This document shows, piece after piece, positions 12,401 through 25,045 of a DNA stretch of 64,000 nucleotides (its first letter is position 1; every line of letters starts with the position of its first letter). The stretch covers positions 4,905,583 to 4,969,582 of the forward strand of contig NC_079387.1 in the NCBI RefSeq assembly GCF_021018895.1. Reading direction: 5' to 3'. The translations under genes were made by a program, and so were the position numbers. The DNA is from Seriola aureovittata (lineage: Eukaryota; Chordata; Actinopteri; Carangiformes; Carangidae). Below the pieces are notes generated by a model that was not told the origin of the DNA, made no database searches, and saw only the letters and a list, made by a program, of their open reading frames with translations.

Positions 12401-14070
12401 AAGCTGAATGTCATCCAAACCTATACAGTATATTAAATGGTGTATTTGTAAATATTGATCTGTAATGTGACAAACCCCGGCAAAGTCAATGGACCAATAA
12501 AAACAGACGACGGTATCCTCTCTGGAATCGGCCCAACAATGAACCACAGTTGGTTCATTCTTCCATGCACACTGTGAAAATTATATTTATTCAAACGACT
12601 ATGTTAAAGATTGACATTTTAGCTTAGACATCTGCATCAGACAGTGCAGAAGTCTTTTGCTTTCTTCTATTTTTTTTAAATTAATATTATGTTTTCTCAC
12701 AATCACATCCGATTTTACTGCCGCTACTTTAATTTCACATACTTGTCTTGTAAAAACAAGTTTCACCGTACTTGACATGAGGCAAAATAAAAGAATCCAG
12801 TACAAGGGTGACACTGTTTCCCCAGTTGAAATTAAGAAGCACATTCTGGGCGACTACCCTTTCTAATGGTTATAGTTAAAGGACCATTCCAGTGTTTTTG
12901 CATATGTAAATCCATGAAACGATAAACTTGCTGTTGTGTTTCACACTTTTAATATTTTTTTCTAGCCACTGGTTTCTACTCATTTCACTATATATTACAA
13001 ATCAGCTTGAAACTTGGCTTCAAATAGGTAATCTATATTCTTTATCTTTATCAATAATCAAAAATAATAATAATAATATCAATAATGTGGCTCTGTTGTC
13101 GAAATCATATTTATTTTAAATTTGACAACAATAAAAGCAGACATGATTTTCACTGTGATGTGTTGCCACAGTAAGTATCACTAAAAGGTCTGCTCTGGAG
13201 CTTTCAGTCATATAACATGAGCTTCATCAGCAAAGGGAGTTTTCCCAGTTGTCAAAGAATTTCTATATGTTCAAATTTCCATTTTTTTCCCTGAGCCCTT
13301 TTAGGGCAACATTTCAGAAAACAGTCTCTAATTAATAGACATGTAAAAACACTGGTATGATCCTTTACGTTGAGATTTGCTTACATGTTTGATATTTGCA
13401 AAAATGGAAGAAAATGTATTTATTTGTTTATTTTTGCATTTTTATATAATTGTTCCCATTCACATATTTGTTTTTCTTTCTATACTGATTTGTTGGTATA
13501 TTTATGTATGTATTGTTTGATTTAATCCATGTGTTTATCTAACTTGCATCTTACCTGCCTGTTGTTTTAAAGGAGAATTAGAATCACATGACCTTTTTGC
13601 ATCATTACCCCATTGTTGTAACCTTTCAAAATGACAGAGATGTTTTTTTTTAGCAACACTGAAATCAGCTGGCCATCAGTGAACCACAGGAACTGCAACT
13701 TGTTAAAACATTAATTGTCTGATTAGTTGATTTTTTATGTGACGATATACAGACCAGGGCTCAGTTCATTTCACTTTCAACTCAGTTCTTCCATAATTGC
13801 AGAAAAAGATTGTTGTATCTGTAAATTTGAAGACCCAAACTGAAATAGTAAATGCATTGCAATTTGTGTTATGAGCTGAGTTGAAAGTGATTGGATGTCA
13901 CCCTTGTGACATATTATTTAATGTCTGTCTTGCCATTTTTGAAGTAAAAATATATAACAATTATAACAATAACAATATTTATTTATATTTGTATCATTTC
14001 TGTTGTATGTTATGGAACAGTAAAATTATGATTGTGAGATAAAGCCTACTGTTGCACTCCTTTATTTTGC

Positions 14071-14114
<44 letters not shown>

Positions 14115-14280
14115 AAAATATAATATAATAAATATATTCACAAGATAATTTACTACAGAATTAAGATGTTTTAAAGTCAGAACTGACCTTCCTAACATCT
14201 CCTCAACTTATCTTTATTGGAAAACTCAAGTACAGGAAGAAAAATAACTACTCCAGCGTCTCGCTCTATCAGGATTGTCC
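9495..14280. other. Intergenic (partly fam184a 3' UTR), no gene seen
   Basis: AT-rich sequence with no ORF of protein-like composition and no splice-framed exon that I could recognise. The proximal part is probably fam184a 3' UTR. It ends in a GT/GA microsatellite at 14071-14112. Confidence 0.6.
14071..14112. repeat. (GT)n(GA)n compound microsatellite
   Basis: A run of GT directly followed by a run of GA, about 42 bases, in intergenic DNA. Confidence 0.95.
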
Positions 14281-14284
14281 TTGG

Positions 14285-14560
14285 CTAGTTGCTAGGCAGA
14301 AAAAATATCAGGGAGCTCTGTGATTGGCTGTTCCTTTAACGAAGCTACTGGATTTTACCAAGGGGAATTCGTGACGATTTTCGCTAGCCAAAAGTTTCCC
14401 GAGGAAACTAAAGGTGGGGATATAGTTGTTAACTTGTTTTTAACAGCACTGAACTGAAATTAAAAATGTTAAATGGTGAAGAATGAAAACTATTTGGGCT
14501 TCGTCTGAAGTTTAGCGCATTCGTGGACTTCCAATCATTCTCACATCAAGGCTAACACGT
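14285..14560 (+). promoter_or_regulatory. Promoter-like segment with RFX-type and CCAAT-type motifs
   Basis: gttgctaggcag at 14288-14299 resembles an RFX X-box (the reverse strand reads cctagcaac). About 23 bases further, tgattggctg at 14321-14330 contains an inverted CCAAT box (ATTGG, NF-Y type). At 14559 aacac|gtgagt would be a good splice donor, so a noncoding first exon on the + strand is possible. No transcript or downstream gene could be tied to it. Motif presence is seen; promoter function is inferred. Confidence 0.3.
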
Positions 14561-16871
14561 GAGTCAGTTTTAAATTATTAGCTAGCCTAATGTGATGTTG
14601 GCTAATTATTTTTGTTTGGTGTTAGCTAGCTACTTGTCTGACCTGATATTTGCAGGAAATGGAAACAAAAAAACTCCAAAAGATGGAAGTAATGTAACAA
14701 TAATAATTTCTGCTTCCCCCAAAAATAAATAAATGAAAATAGTTGGGAGCTATGTTTCTGGCCACCCGATGAATGTGAGTCAAAATAAATGGCTCTTTAG
14801 CTGCCAAATGCTCCTCTATGTCCACCAGCCAATTTCTAACTTTGTCTCATGTTTGGTGCTGGGCAGGTGTTGCACAGTTGGATTTGGAGCTTTTTTTTTT
14901 TGTCAAAAACAGCTGCCTGCTGTGTCTGAAAATTACAGTTATGATGGTGAGAGTGCATCAAAACACCAGGGTTGTGGTTTGTAAAACAGCTGGTTGACAT
15001 ATAAATGTGTGTTTTATTATTTTGGACCATTGGCTATCTGCACAGTTACTTCACCTTCAAATACCCATAGACAGACCAAATCCTTTGAGGCTGTACCCAG
15101 TGACAAGACCTGTACTTCAACATCTAAATCTAAATTTTACAAAAATGTAAAATTGTGATATGCAATAAATAACAATTAATGCATCATGTGCATCATGAAA
15201 AAGCACAATTTTTGTCATGCAATTTATTTGGTAGCTTCTTCCAAACATACATAAAAGAACAAAATTACATTTTTTTTTTTCAATGATTTGTCAATAAATG
15301 TAAATTTGAATTATATTTTTTACATTTTCATTCATGGTAAATATAGTGAAGATGCATTATATGTAAATGTGGCTGGTAAGTTGTTATATTATTATATTAG
15401 ATTCTTCTCGACATAATGCACTTCAGATCTGACTTTATAGTTTATTTTCTACACCTTTGATGCTATAATCAGGGTGCTTGTGCTATAATCAACCAAAATT
15501 GTCAGCATCAGTAATAGCTTTAATAACTAAACAGATACAGAACTTAAAGGGCATAAACACAAAATGCCATTAAGTGATATCACACCATGCAAAGTGAAGT
15601 TTTCTTCACTGATAAACTGCATGTTCTGTATGCCAGGCTTACTATGTCAGAGAGTGTGTGACAGTCTTCAGCTATTCCAAACTAGTGTACACTGATCTCT
15701 GAATCGAAAGCAAAATAGTCCATACTTCTGCACTCAGCCTATACTCCAAGGCCGACAATACTTCACAACGATTTCTAAGTGTTGTATGTTGAGTAAGAAC
15801 GATTCTCATTATTTGAGTGTAATATCAAACATGCTACAGAATTGTGGGTTAGCACAACTGTCATCAACTTACTGGAAGATTGGGTCAAATGTGACTTTTC
15901 CAATTCCCTCTGCAGTTAAACGTATTTAATAGTCATTTGTGTAGCCTTTTCAACATCACTGCCATGTTTTATATGTTAGTTTGGCAGGGCAGATGGCTCC
16001 GAATACTACGGTACCCATGGGTCTCTGCTGCTGTTGCTATGGAGAAGAAGCCAGAAGAGTGGTGAATCGGAGCGGTACTGAATTAAAACCTTTTCAGTCC
16101 AACACTGCACTAAAGGTACTGAATATATCCAAAATGTGAATTCATTAGTGCTGCTGGTTGCATCATCAGTTTTCTTAACAGTGTAATCATAACCTCAGCT
16201 GTGTGATTGGATGTTTTTTTTACCAAAATGTACCTTAGTCATAATCCACTTGTCGTCTTATGTTTTTAAGTATGCAATACATGCTGTAGAAGTGCTCCAA
16301 GTGTGATCTACTTAATTGACTGAGCCTTTTGGAATCAGCCGTTGTCTTTGCTGCTTTCCCGCCCTGGTTTCTTCTTGCCAAATTTGGATTTTTATGTTCT
16401 GATACCCACTAAAATGGCCGCAGTCACATTTCAAGATCTAGAGAAACCTAGTGTCACTATCTACTGTCTGTCTGTGGGTTCTGGCAGTGGCAGACAAAGG
16501 AGGAAGTAAAAATGCTGGTGGAAAAATCATTTCCAGCATGTTTATCTTTCTCCTCTTGGTGGGGGTGGTGGCTGGAGGAAGGAACAGGATTCATGGGAAA
16601 TAGAAATTAAACAAAAGTGATATATTGATATTTCAGTATTACACACATTGCACGTGTTATTACTTATGCAGGAGACATTGTAGCTCCGGATGTCTTGAAT
16701 GGAGGGAATCACTGTCCTTTGTAAATCGACTTATCAGCACATTGTAATGTAAGCATGGTATTAATCTGAATGAGCAGCAGGCAGATATACATGCATACAG
16801 TATATCAGTGAAGTTTAAACTGTTGTAGTCGGGTCACTTTTGATCATTCCCTTGAGAAAGACAGGCAGGGA

Positions 16872-16968
16872 AGCTGATCCTTGATCAGCTCCCACAGAAA
16901 CATCTTCTTTGAGCTCAGCCACAGCCATGAACTGAGAGAGTTTGGCCATGATCCTTCTTCATGGCTGT
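16872..16968 (-). other. Two inverted repeats downstream of pln (possible 3' UTR hairpins)
   Basis: agctgatc (16872-16879) and gatcagct (16883-16890) form a perfect 8-bp stem with a 3-base loop. acagccatgaa (16921-16931) and ttcatggctgt (16958-16968) form a perfect 11-bp stem. Both lie 130-225 bases past the pln stop in the direction of transcription, so they would fall in its 3' UTR if the UTR reaches that far. Confidence 0.5.
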
Positions 16969-17094
16969 TGTCAAACAGAGTTAGGCTGATATATGGGGAT
17001 GAAATCTGATCTGTGTTTATCAGTAAAACCCATATTTCAGCCAAACCCTTTTCCACAGTACAGCCTCGCCAAACTCTCTCTAGCTCTGCTGCTC

Positions 17095-17256
17095 TCAGCT
17101 GCTCAGCAGGACGATGATGTAAATGAGAAGCAGACAGATGAGGATGAGGGTGAAGTTGACAAACAGCTCCTGCAGGTTCCTTTTGGCTTGTGGATTCACC
17201 TCGATCTGAGACGCTCGGCGGATGGCCGACTTGGTCATGTGCTGAACACGCTCCAT
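17095..17256 (-). CDS. pln: Phospholamban, cardiac SERCA regulator (53 aa)
   Basis: Small membrane protein of the sarcoplasmic reticulum that inhibits the SERCA2 calcium pump and is relieved by phosphorylation. The reverse strand reads [16 protein letters not shown], then [19 protein letters not shown], then [18 protein letters not shown] and TGA. The cytoplasmic helix keeps the PKA site Arg13-Arg14-Ala-Ser16. The single membrane helix keeps the pentamer zipper residues Leu37, Ile40, Leu44, Ile47 and Leu51. Differences from human as I recall it: Thr17 is Gln, Cys36 is Thr, Cys46 is Tyr, Arg9 is Lys, and the end is LLSS instead of MLL. The whole coding sequence lies in one exon, as in other vertebrates. 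The start is the only Met giving the family N-terminus. The fam184a neighbour on the opposite strand fits human 6q22. Confidence 0.95.
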   Translation of the reverse strand: MERVQHMTKSAIRRASQIEVNPQAKRNLQELFVNFTLILICLLLIYIIVLLSS

Positions 17257-17488
17257 GGAGACAGCGGAGTGGTTAGATTTTGATTGGTTGGATTAAGAGA
17301 GGAGAGAAGTGAGTCAGACTGCTGGGCCTGCTTAGACTGAGAGGAGCTGGACTGGGCTGGTCAGGCTGGTTTTAAGGAGGTGAAGTCAGGGAGTCAAACT
17401 GCTGCTGGTTGTCTGGAGGTCAGCTCAGGTCAGGTGTCTTAGGCACCCTGGCCTGAAGAGGACTGGTTCCTGGTTACAGAACAAAAAC

Positions 17489-17546
17489 TCTTCTCTCCTC
17501 TCCTCTTCTCTTCTCTTCTCTTCTCTTCTCTTCTCTTCTCTCTTCA
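17489..17546. repeat. (TTCTC)n microsatellite
   Basis: Polypyrimidine pentanucleotide run, about 58 bases, 230 bases upstream of the pln start codon in transcription terms (purine-rich on the pln strand). Confidence 0.9.
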
Positions 17547-20500
17547 CAAAAGGAGAGGGAAAAGAAAAACAGTGACAGTAAGACAAGGTTGTGAAAGACA
17601 TAGTTCACTGTTTGGTCCAGTCTCACTTTGTACATCAGCACCCTCCTGTGGGTGATGTCTCATGTGTGACCTTTCTGTATGGCACTACATGGTGTGATGA
17701 TGATTACAGAGCTGCTCAGAGGCGTCAGCTGAGGCCTGATGATGTGTGAAGCCAGACTCTAGTCTAGTGGCAGCAACACAGATGTCATAACAACGACAAT
17801 GTTTCCACACAGAGAAAAGGATTACTTGAAAAACATAAAGTGAGAAATGACTTGAGAAATGATTTGTGAGTTTTGTTGAAAAGTTCATCTATACATGAGA
17901 AAAGGGTTTAAAGCGTTGAAGTTTTCCTATAAACTCATAACTAATATCCTGTTAAATATTTTTCTCACGCATTTGTTCTTGTATATTCAATTTCCGACTG
18001 GCAATTACACCGCCTACAGACTATTTGTCTGGAGGGCCTCACTCTCACTAGAGCACCACGCACAGTATTCTGACATAATGAGAAATCTGAAGCTTCACAG
18101 GCTTGTCGTGCCTTGCAGCAGACAGTCAATTAAAGTGAGCCTATGTGCTGAACAGCGGCCGCTGTGGCCACATGTGGTAATTTTGAGATTAATTACAAGT
18201 ACAGTCATTAAGTTAGTGGACAGACTCAGTAATGTAAATACAGCAGTATTTACAGGAGTTTGTTACAACTACTGTGGACATACCAGATAAAGTCGAGCTG
18301 CAGCATTTGTGCAATAAGGAATGAGTTGTTTCTTCTTCCATAGTTTCACTGCAGTCATTTTTCCTCTCATTATTGCCTCATGCACTCTAATATCTACGTT
18401 AAATTATGGTTGTAATCTCACAACATGAAGTGAAAACAGGTGTGAGTTGAGGAAGAAGCTAGAAAAAAAAAGTCTGTGAGGAGAAATAATAAATGAGCTT
18501 CACAGTGCAGCTGCAGGCTCTCTCCTCTCTGCTAAATCCCTTTTGTCATCTGATCTGGGACTTTCCTGAGATCAAAGTCATTGTGACAAGGTGACCGCGC
18601 TTTTGCATTAGTAGCTCCCTCAAAAAGTGAACATCTTAGGACTTAAACATCAGCTCTGTCTAGTTCTTCTTTATTTTTAACAAGATTAAAAGTCCTGCTA
18701 GCGTCCCCTCTTGGGTGAGTTGCTCATGACAGTCAGTGATACAAAAGGAGACAACAGCATCGAAATTCCTAGAGCGGTGTTGTAAGTCATGTCTGCTGTT
18801 GGGGTGCTAATCCATGCATTAGATTTCCTGTTTTAAAGAAAATGTCTATTTCATACTGTTGTTTACACTTTCACCGAACCCAGGATGCTATTTAAAACTG
18901 AACTTTCTAAAAGTTTGCATCTCCCACTTTTCTTTGTTATATCTTGTTTCTTTGCTGCAGTGCAGGATCAGTACAGATAACAGGAGACATTTTAGCCATT
19001 TGACGCCTTCTGCAGACTTTTCAACACATCTATTTTTATCATTTGACTTTTGTTTCACCCTTGATTTGCCTCTGAGTCACCTGTTATCACTTGACATATT
19101 AACACCTTTGTACTCAGATACAGACCGACACACTCACTTAAACATACCCCATTGGAAAGCTCCATTACCTTAACCTCTGAGCTGACTAAAATAGTGAAAT
19201 AGTGTCTCATCTTAAATCACCTGTGTTTACAGGCTTAGCTGGTAAAGCAGAAAAGTTGACAAAGTTGGTTGGAGACTGGGAGGTGGTGAGATGATATGTA
19301 CAAGTAGCTTGACTGTATTACGCCAGTTGAAGCTTCCCCACTCAAATGGCAAAAATAATGATTTCCCCAGTGTCATATAAGAGGAGGCTTTGATTTCTGA
19401 GCCTTCCCCTGACAACAGCTCATGCAGGATCCAAAATAATAAATATCCATAATCCCTTGCATTTTGTGAGGTCCCTGTGCAGCTCTCGGCTCCTGAATCA
19501 TTCAACACAACAGGTCAAAAGCCCTCCACTTAATCTTATCTTTCCCTCTTCCTTCCTTTACTTCTCACATTTAGGAAGGTAAATGAGGGTTTTCAATCAT
19601 GCAAGTAATTTGACCTTTGACACTTCGGGTTAAATTGGGACCTCCCTCTACAGTCGCGTGACTGACAGCATGTGAGTTACTGGTGCTCCACATTATCCTT
19701 TACTCGTCTGTACACATCAGCCACGCCATTATGTGCTGAGTGCTGACTGTCAGTCATTTCATGCTAGAAGACAAGCTGTCATTCTCTGTGACAAGTGTGC
19801 AAGTAATCCTCATTTCCACAGTAGAAAAATGAGTGAAAAAATTAAATGTTGACAGTAAATGAACCCAGACTTTCTTCTGCTGAATGACATTTTGGAGCCG
19901 GTGAGTCTGTGGCACACATAGCACACATATCTCCTTCCAAATTTAACCCCTGCCCCGACAAAAAGGATCAACTTTTCTTATTTTTCAACAAGCTGTTTCC
20001 TTGTCATCACTTGCTACTTTCCTCTTCTGTCTGTCTGTACCTCTCACCTCTCAAAGGCCCACACAGACACAGCTGTTGCTTTGTCAGACGCACGCAGTGA
20101 TGGGTTGATCTATGTCATGTAATTTACATAAAAGCAAGCAACTGGACAGGAGTCGGGCAGGCTCAGTGCTCACTGTGCCACCTCACTGGTAGCCTTGAAT
20201 TTCAGTTACACAGTAATTCGTGCTCGCAAAGACCACACCCTAGCTGAATGCAAATCATAAGGCAGTATCACAGCATAGATCCCAGGACCCCCAAAGAGCT
20301 GCTGATTAAATCGGAAGGATTATTAACAAGGTTGAAGAAAAAGCACATCTCTGCTGCACATTTTCCCCTGACTTTTCTCAAGGCTTTACTTTTATTTCTT
20401 GTGAATTACAGGAGTTTTAGCCCTGGAGACTTCTGAACGTGCCATTGTGTTGCTTCAGATGTTCACAAGCCAGTAACTAAATTGCCTTAAGGGCAGTTTG

Positions 20501-21188
20501 GAGAATTATTGACCCATTAAGGAGATATTAAGGATGTTTAATCAACAACTATCTCAGCCTGTGACTGCCAGCCCATGATTTCTGCTTGACCATCCCTTTT
20601 GCAGCCCTCTTGTTTACCCCTTTTTGTTGTTGTTGTTTTCCCTCACTTCTGGATCAATTTTTGTTTTTGTCGATATCACAGTTCTCCACTGTAGTTTCTC
20701 TGAAATTGATGATGAGGTTTTTTTTGGTACAAAGGGAATTTATTTGTTTTAATCACAATATTCTTTTTCATTTGAAAAGAGCAGACATCTAATTATAAAT
20801 GTATTAACACTATAGATGGTGCATTAGTAGAGTAGATGGTACAGCACATTCCCTTGTTATTTAAATAATACTTTTTTGTTTATTTCACTATTTTCTTATG
20901 TTCAGAATTTGCTCTAAACTCACTGTTACTGTTCCTGTTTCACTGTGTGAGGCACTAAGCCTGTGTGTAAATCAACTTTTACTCTTAGATGCTAATTACT
21001 TCTACTTCTATACACAATCAGCTGTTGTCAGCTGTTGTTGCCCCGAGCTAAATCTCTCCAGTGTGACAAATGGAGGGAGTGTGACATGTTGATGTTCAGT
21101 TTGATATAAAAGTTACATAATGTTTCATCTTAGAGGCAGAGACTGACATTTTTCCAACAAAACAACTGTGTTACATTTGGTGAACTGA

Positions 21189-21189
<1 letters not shown>

Positions 21190-21268
<79 letters not shown>
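21190..21268. repeat. (GT)n microsatellite
   Basis: About 78 bases of GT dinucleotide, followed 115 bases later by a CA run on the same strand (21383-21424). Confidence 0.97.
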
Positions 21269-21271
<3 letters not shown>

Positions 21272-21382
21272 CTGAAGACTTTTAGATGCCTGTCATTCCA
21301 TGGGTGTGAGTTTTATCAGCGTGTGTCAGCACCAGTAGCTGTCGTCTTGAGTAGCAAATGAGGCTACACACAGATGTACACG

Positions 21383-21424
21383 TACACACACACACACAAA
21401 CACACAAACAAACACACACACATA
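21383..21424. repeat. Imperfect (CA)n microsatellite
   Basis: CA run interrupted by AAACA units, complementary to the GT run at 21190-21268. Confidence 0.95.
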
Positions 21425-22736
21425 CATGTATATACTCACATAGACATTTTTTATCCACTTGTGGCTCTGCTTGTTTCCAATGTGGTCTATTAAAAACTGA
21501 GGTGGTCTTTCCAGACAGACACTATGAGCAGTTTATTAGTTTCCTCTAATCCCTCTGTTGTTATCATTTGATTAAAATCATTACATTTTTTAACGAAGTA
21601 GCTGCAGTAGCTTTTCCAGCTTGTGGAACACCCTCTTAGAAAATGATTGACAGTAAAAAGGGAGAGCATGACAGCTACCGAGTTCTAAAATATAGGTTAG
21701 ACAGATACACGGGTTTGCTGATGCTGACCTATTATTCTAATTGGGCCATGATTTGTGTCACCCACACATTGATAACAGCTGTTGGGTGCCAGTACATTGC
21801 ACCCAAATTAAAAGTTGTCTTTTAAATTGGTTAGACTTCATACCAAAGTATTGGAAACTCTACAGATGATCATTGCTTTCATCGAAAAAAGATATTGTGT
21901 GTAACTTGCTGCAGAAAATGTATGACATATAAATATCAGTCATACCAGACTGATAACCCTAACTATAACCACTGGTTTCTCAAGTTTATCTTCCCTTACA
22001 GCCAGTTTGATCAATTTTATCATTACTTCTATGATGCATGCCATCAGTTATATCAGAGATGGAAGACACTGATTGGACCAGACTGATTTCTGACTGAAAT
22101 CCATGTTTAGATTGAGTCGATTTGGCTCCTCAGCGCTCTAAAATAAAATCATGTGCCTTGGATGGGAATGTAAGAAGTGCAGATGAGTGTTTATCCCTCT
22201 GGGAGTTTCAGTTCTGTTTCCATTCCCTCCTGCCCCCCTCTTCAGAGCTGTGTTTACCCTATGTGAACAATTACTTTTTTATATGAAGCAGTGATTCACA
22301 GAGTTCTACGCTGTATCTTTACATAAAACATAGCCTCCTCTGACCATCACAGTTTGAGAAATGATGCCTCATTGTAACTGAACCTTCTGCAGATTCAGTT
22401 ACTCTGCAGAGAACATTTAACCATGAGTTACTACGAACAAGTAAAGTAACTGACTGACTAACGTGAACCTTTGGAAGTCTCCATCAGAGAGCAGTTTCAC
22501 AATCTTTAATGCATTTTAATGGCCACTGTAGTTTTACGATTCATTCTAAGCATTATTATCACAAATACATCATCTGTTGTCGTCATTATCTCCATATCTA
22601 CTGTCTACATCTAAAAATGAAAGTAGATGGAAAGAACGCAGGATGCTGCCTCTTACCTCTCAGATGAGAACAGAGCTGGTTGGAGTTTGAGAGAGAAATG
22701 TCAGATATGCAACTCTCTCCAAGGCTGTAAACACAA

Positions 22737-22780
22737 TGAGAGAGAGAGGGAGAGAGAGAGGGAGGGAGAAAGAGAGAGGC
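22737..22780. repeat. (GA)n microsatellite
   Basis: Interrupted purine run of AGAG units with GGG interruptions. Confidence 0.9.
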
Positions 22781-24794
22781 AGGACATCCTAGAAAAAGAT
22801 TTTAGTGGGGATACCAAGGTCGTACCGTAGTGAATTATACATGCAGCAGCCAGTATCTACCAGGGCAGTTCAGTATAGTTCAGGAATTTGGGTTTGAATG
22901 CTCAAAGCTGAAAGTGATAAAAATAATGTTAAACTTTAGTCCCAGGACTGATACAAGGTCTGAATGCACTTAGAATAATATGTAAATATAATATTTACTA
23001 TTAGACATTATGTGTCTGCATTAAATAACGTTAATGAATTTACTTAATAACACAAATCCTAAAAAAAGCCAGTATGGCAACATATTATAGTTGTTTATGA
23101 AATAGCTCTGTCTTCACCAGCCTTTAACAAACACCACTGAGTTTGTTCAAATAAATTTATCATAGAATACGGATAAACCACAGGAACACCTTTCATTTTT
23201 TTAAAGACCAATGAAAGAAACTCTAAAAAAGATATTGAGTTACTGATGCTAAGCTAAGCAGGAGGATCTTTATTTAAAAAAAAAAGAAAAGAAACAGCTT
23301 TCAAATTAAGAGCAAAAAGTCTTGAGCATCAAATCCATCAAAACTGCTCAACCACTTCTTCAGTGCTGTGGGTGAGCACCATGAGCATACATGACGAATA
23401 AGCTGGGAAGGGCCAATGCATCATCAGAGCGAGGCACTTTGGCCAACAGTCAAACATCATGGCTGGAGTACGCTATTGTCTTCATTGTCCTGGCAGGCCA
23501 ATAGACACCTGGCACAAGTGTGGTGCCTATGAACAGCTGATGGCACCTCTAAATATATAGTTTGGCCATGATCACACCAATGAAGAGCCTGGAAATTGAT
23601 CCTTTGGGATCCGGATATTGTTGAAGCAGCAATGACAAAATAATTTCCGAGATAGTCTAGTTATCTAAATTTGTTTTTCATGTAACAACACGCAGAAGTC
23701 TCTTTTATTTTTGCTGTTTGATTCTGCCTTGTTAGTGAGTTTGTCTGCTTATCACATCTACTCATTTTTAATATATTTCAAAATGCTTACCAGATATTAC
23801 CAACTGATCATTATGAATATATGTTAAAACATACTTTGGGGATAAACAACTAATCCAGGGTCTTTGGAAAAGTATGTGTGTGTGTGTTTGGATGTGTGTG
23901 AAGTCCTGGACAGCCTCTTTCACTTGGGAGAAATCAAAGGAGACAAGGGGTTCAAAAAAAGTCAGGAAAAAGTAAAAATAACCCCCCTACTGTGGCCCAG
24001 AAAGCATTGCATCTGCCTTATAAGGAGAATCTGCATGTAAACAGGCTGTCAGTCACGTACTGGGCAATCTGCTTTGTTGTTATTGCTACTCACTGCTCTA
24101 CTGTGGATACACACTTCAGGCAGTCTGAGTACATGGACAAGCAGATATTTCTACCACCCTCTTTTATGACAACTGTAATTTTTCAAGGATGAGATGATCG
24201 TCCCTTTGGGAAGCTGAGTTGCTCAAGTAGGAGATAAAATGTATTAAAGGAAATAGACAATTCAACTGTTCCATGAACATAGAAAGTGTGAGAAAACAGT
24301 AACATTTTAAAAGAGTAAAATTGAGTCATTAGCAGAATAAAGTAAGATGTCAAATTTAATGAGACAAGAAAAAAATATGAATCTGTGCGCAATACAAAAA
24401 TGAAAGATCCATTAGAAATCTTCAAAACTGAATAAAATAGACAAATGGATTTCAATGTCATTATCACCTATTTCTGAATCAATACCTTTAACTATCTCCT
24501 GGAAAATGGAGCACAAGGTCATGTTTTCTATTTATAGGAATAGCAGCAAGATGAAGGTTGTCTTTTTACAGTCTTAGTATGAGTTTGAGCTAAAAGTTGC
24601 TCTAAAAGGCTCATTTAAGTCTTTCTATTGGCACACAGACCTAGCTTTGGCATTTATAAGACAAAATTCCCCAGAGGGTTAAAGGTGGTCTTTTCAAAAC
24701 TAAGCATTGATATAATGCCATAAGACATGCAGTACAATATCAAGAAATGTTACGGTTAAAAAAAGACTGTTTGAAAGGTCATCTGTCTCCAAAG

Positions 24795-25045
24795 GGATGG
24801 AGGTTTTTGGAAAGACATCTCACAGGGTTCCTTTGTTTGCTCTTTAGCCATGTTAGTGGTGAGGCTCTATGGCTGGCACTGTTGGTCAGTTGGTCCACCA
24901 CACAAGTTCAGACTGAAATATCTCAGCAGCTATTTAATGGGAGGAATGAGACATTCATGGTCACCAGAGGATGAAGCTTAGACTTTGGTGGTAGCCTGAC
25001 ATTTCTTCACACATCATCATGACGTTGATTTTTCTCATTCATGAT
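24795..25045 (+). repeat. Interspersed repeat fragment, teleost type
   Basis: Contains cagttggtccaccac, cagactgaaatatctcagca, then gctatttaatgggag, gacattcatggtcaccagag with gatgaagct, and gactttggtggtagcctgac. This series (gtccaccac...cagactgaaatatctcaacaac...ttcatggtccccagaggatga...gactttggtgat) is a widespread teleost repeat as I remember it. The small ORF across it is repeat-derived. Confidence 0.65.

Noticed and set aside
16414..16509. 31-codon ORF MAAVTFQDLEKPSVTIY... with an E2F-like tttcccgccc upstream
   Set aside because: Short, no donor or homologous protein recognised; E2F-like word alone is weak evidence.
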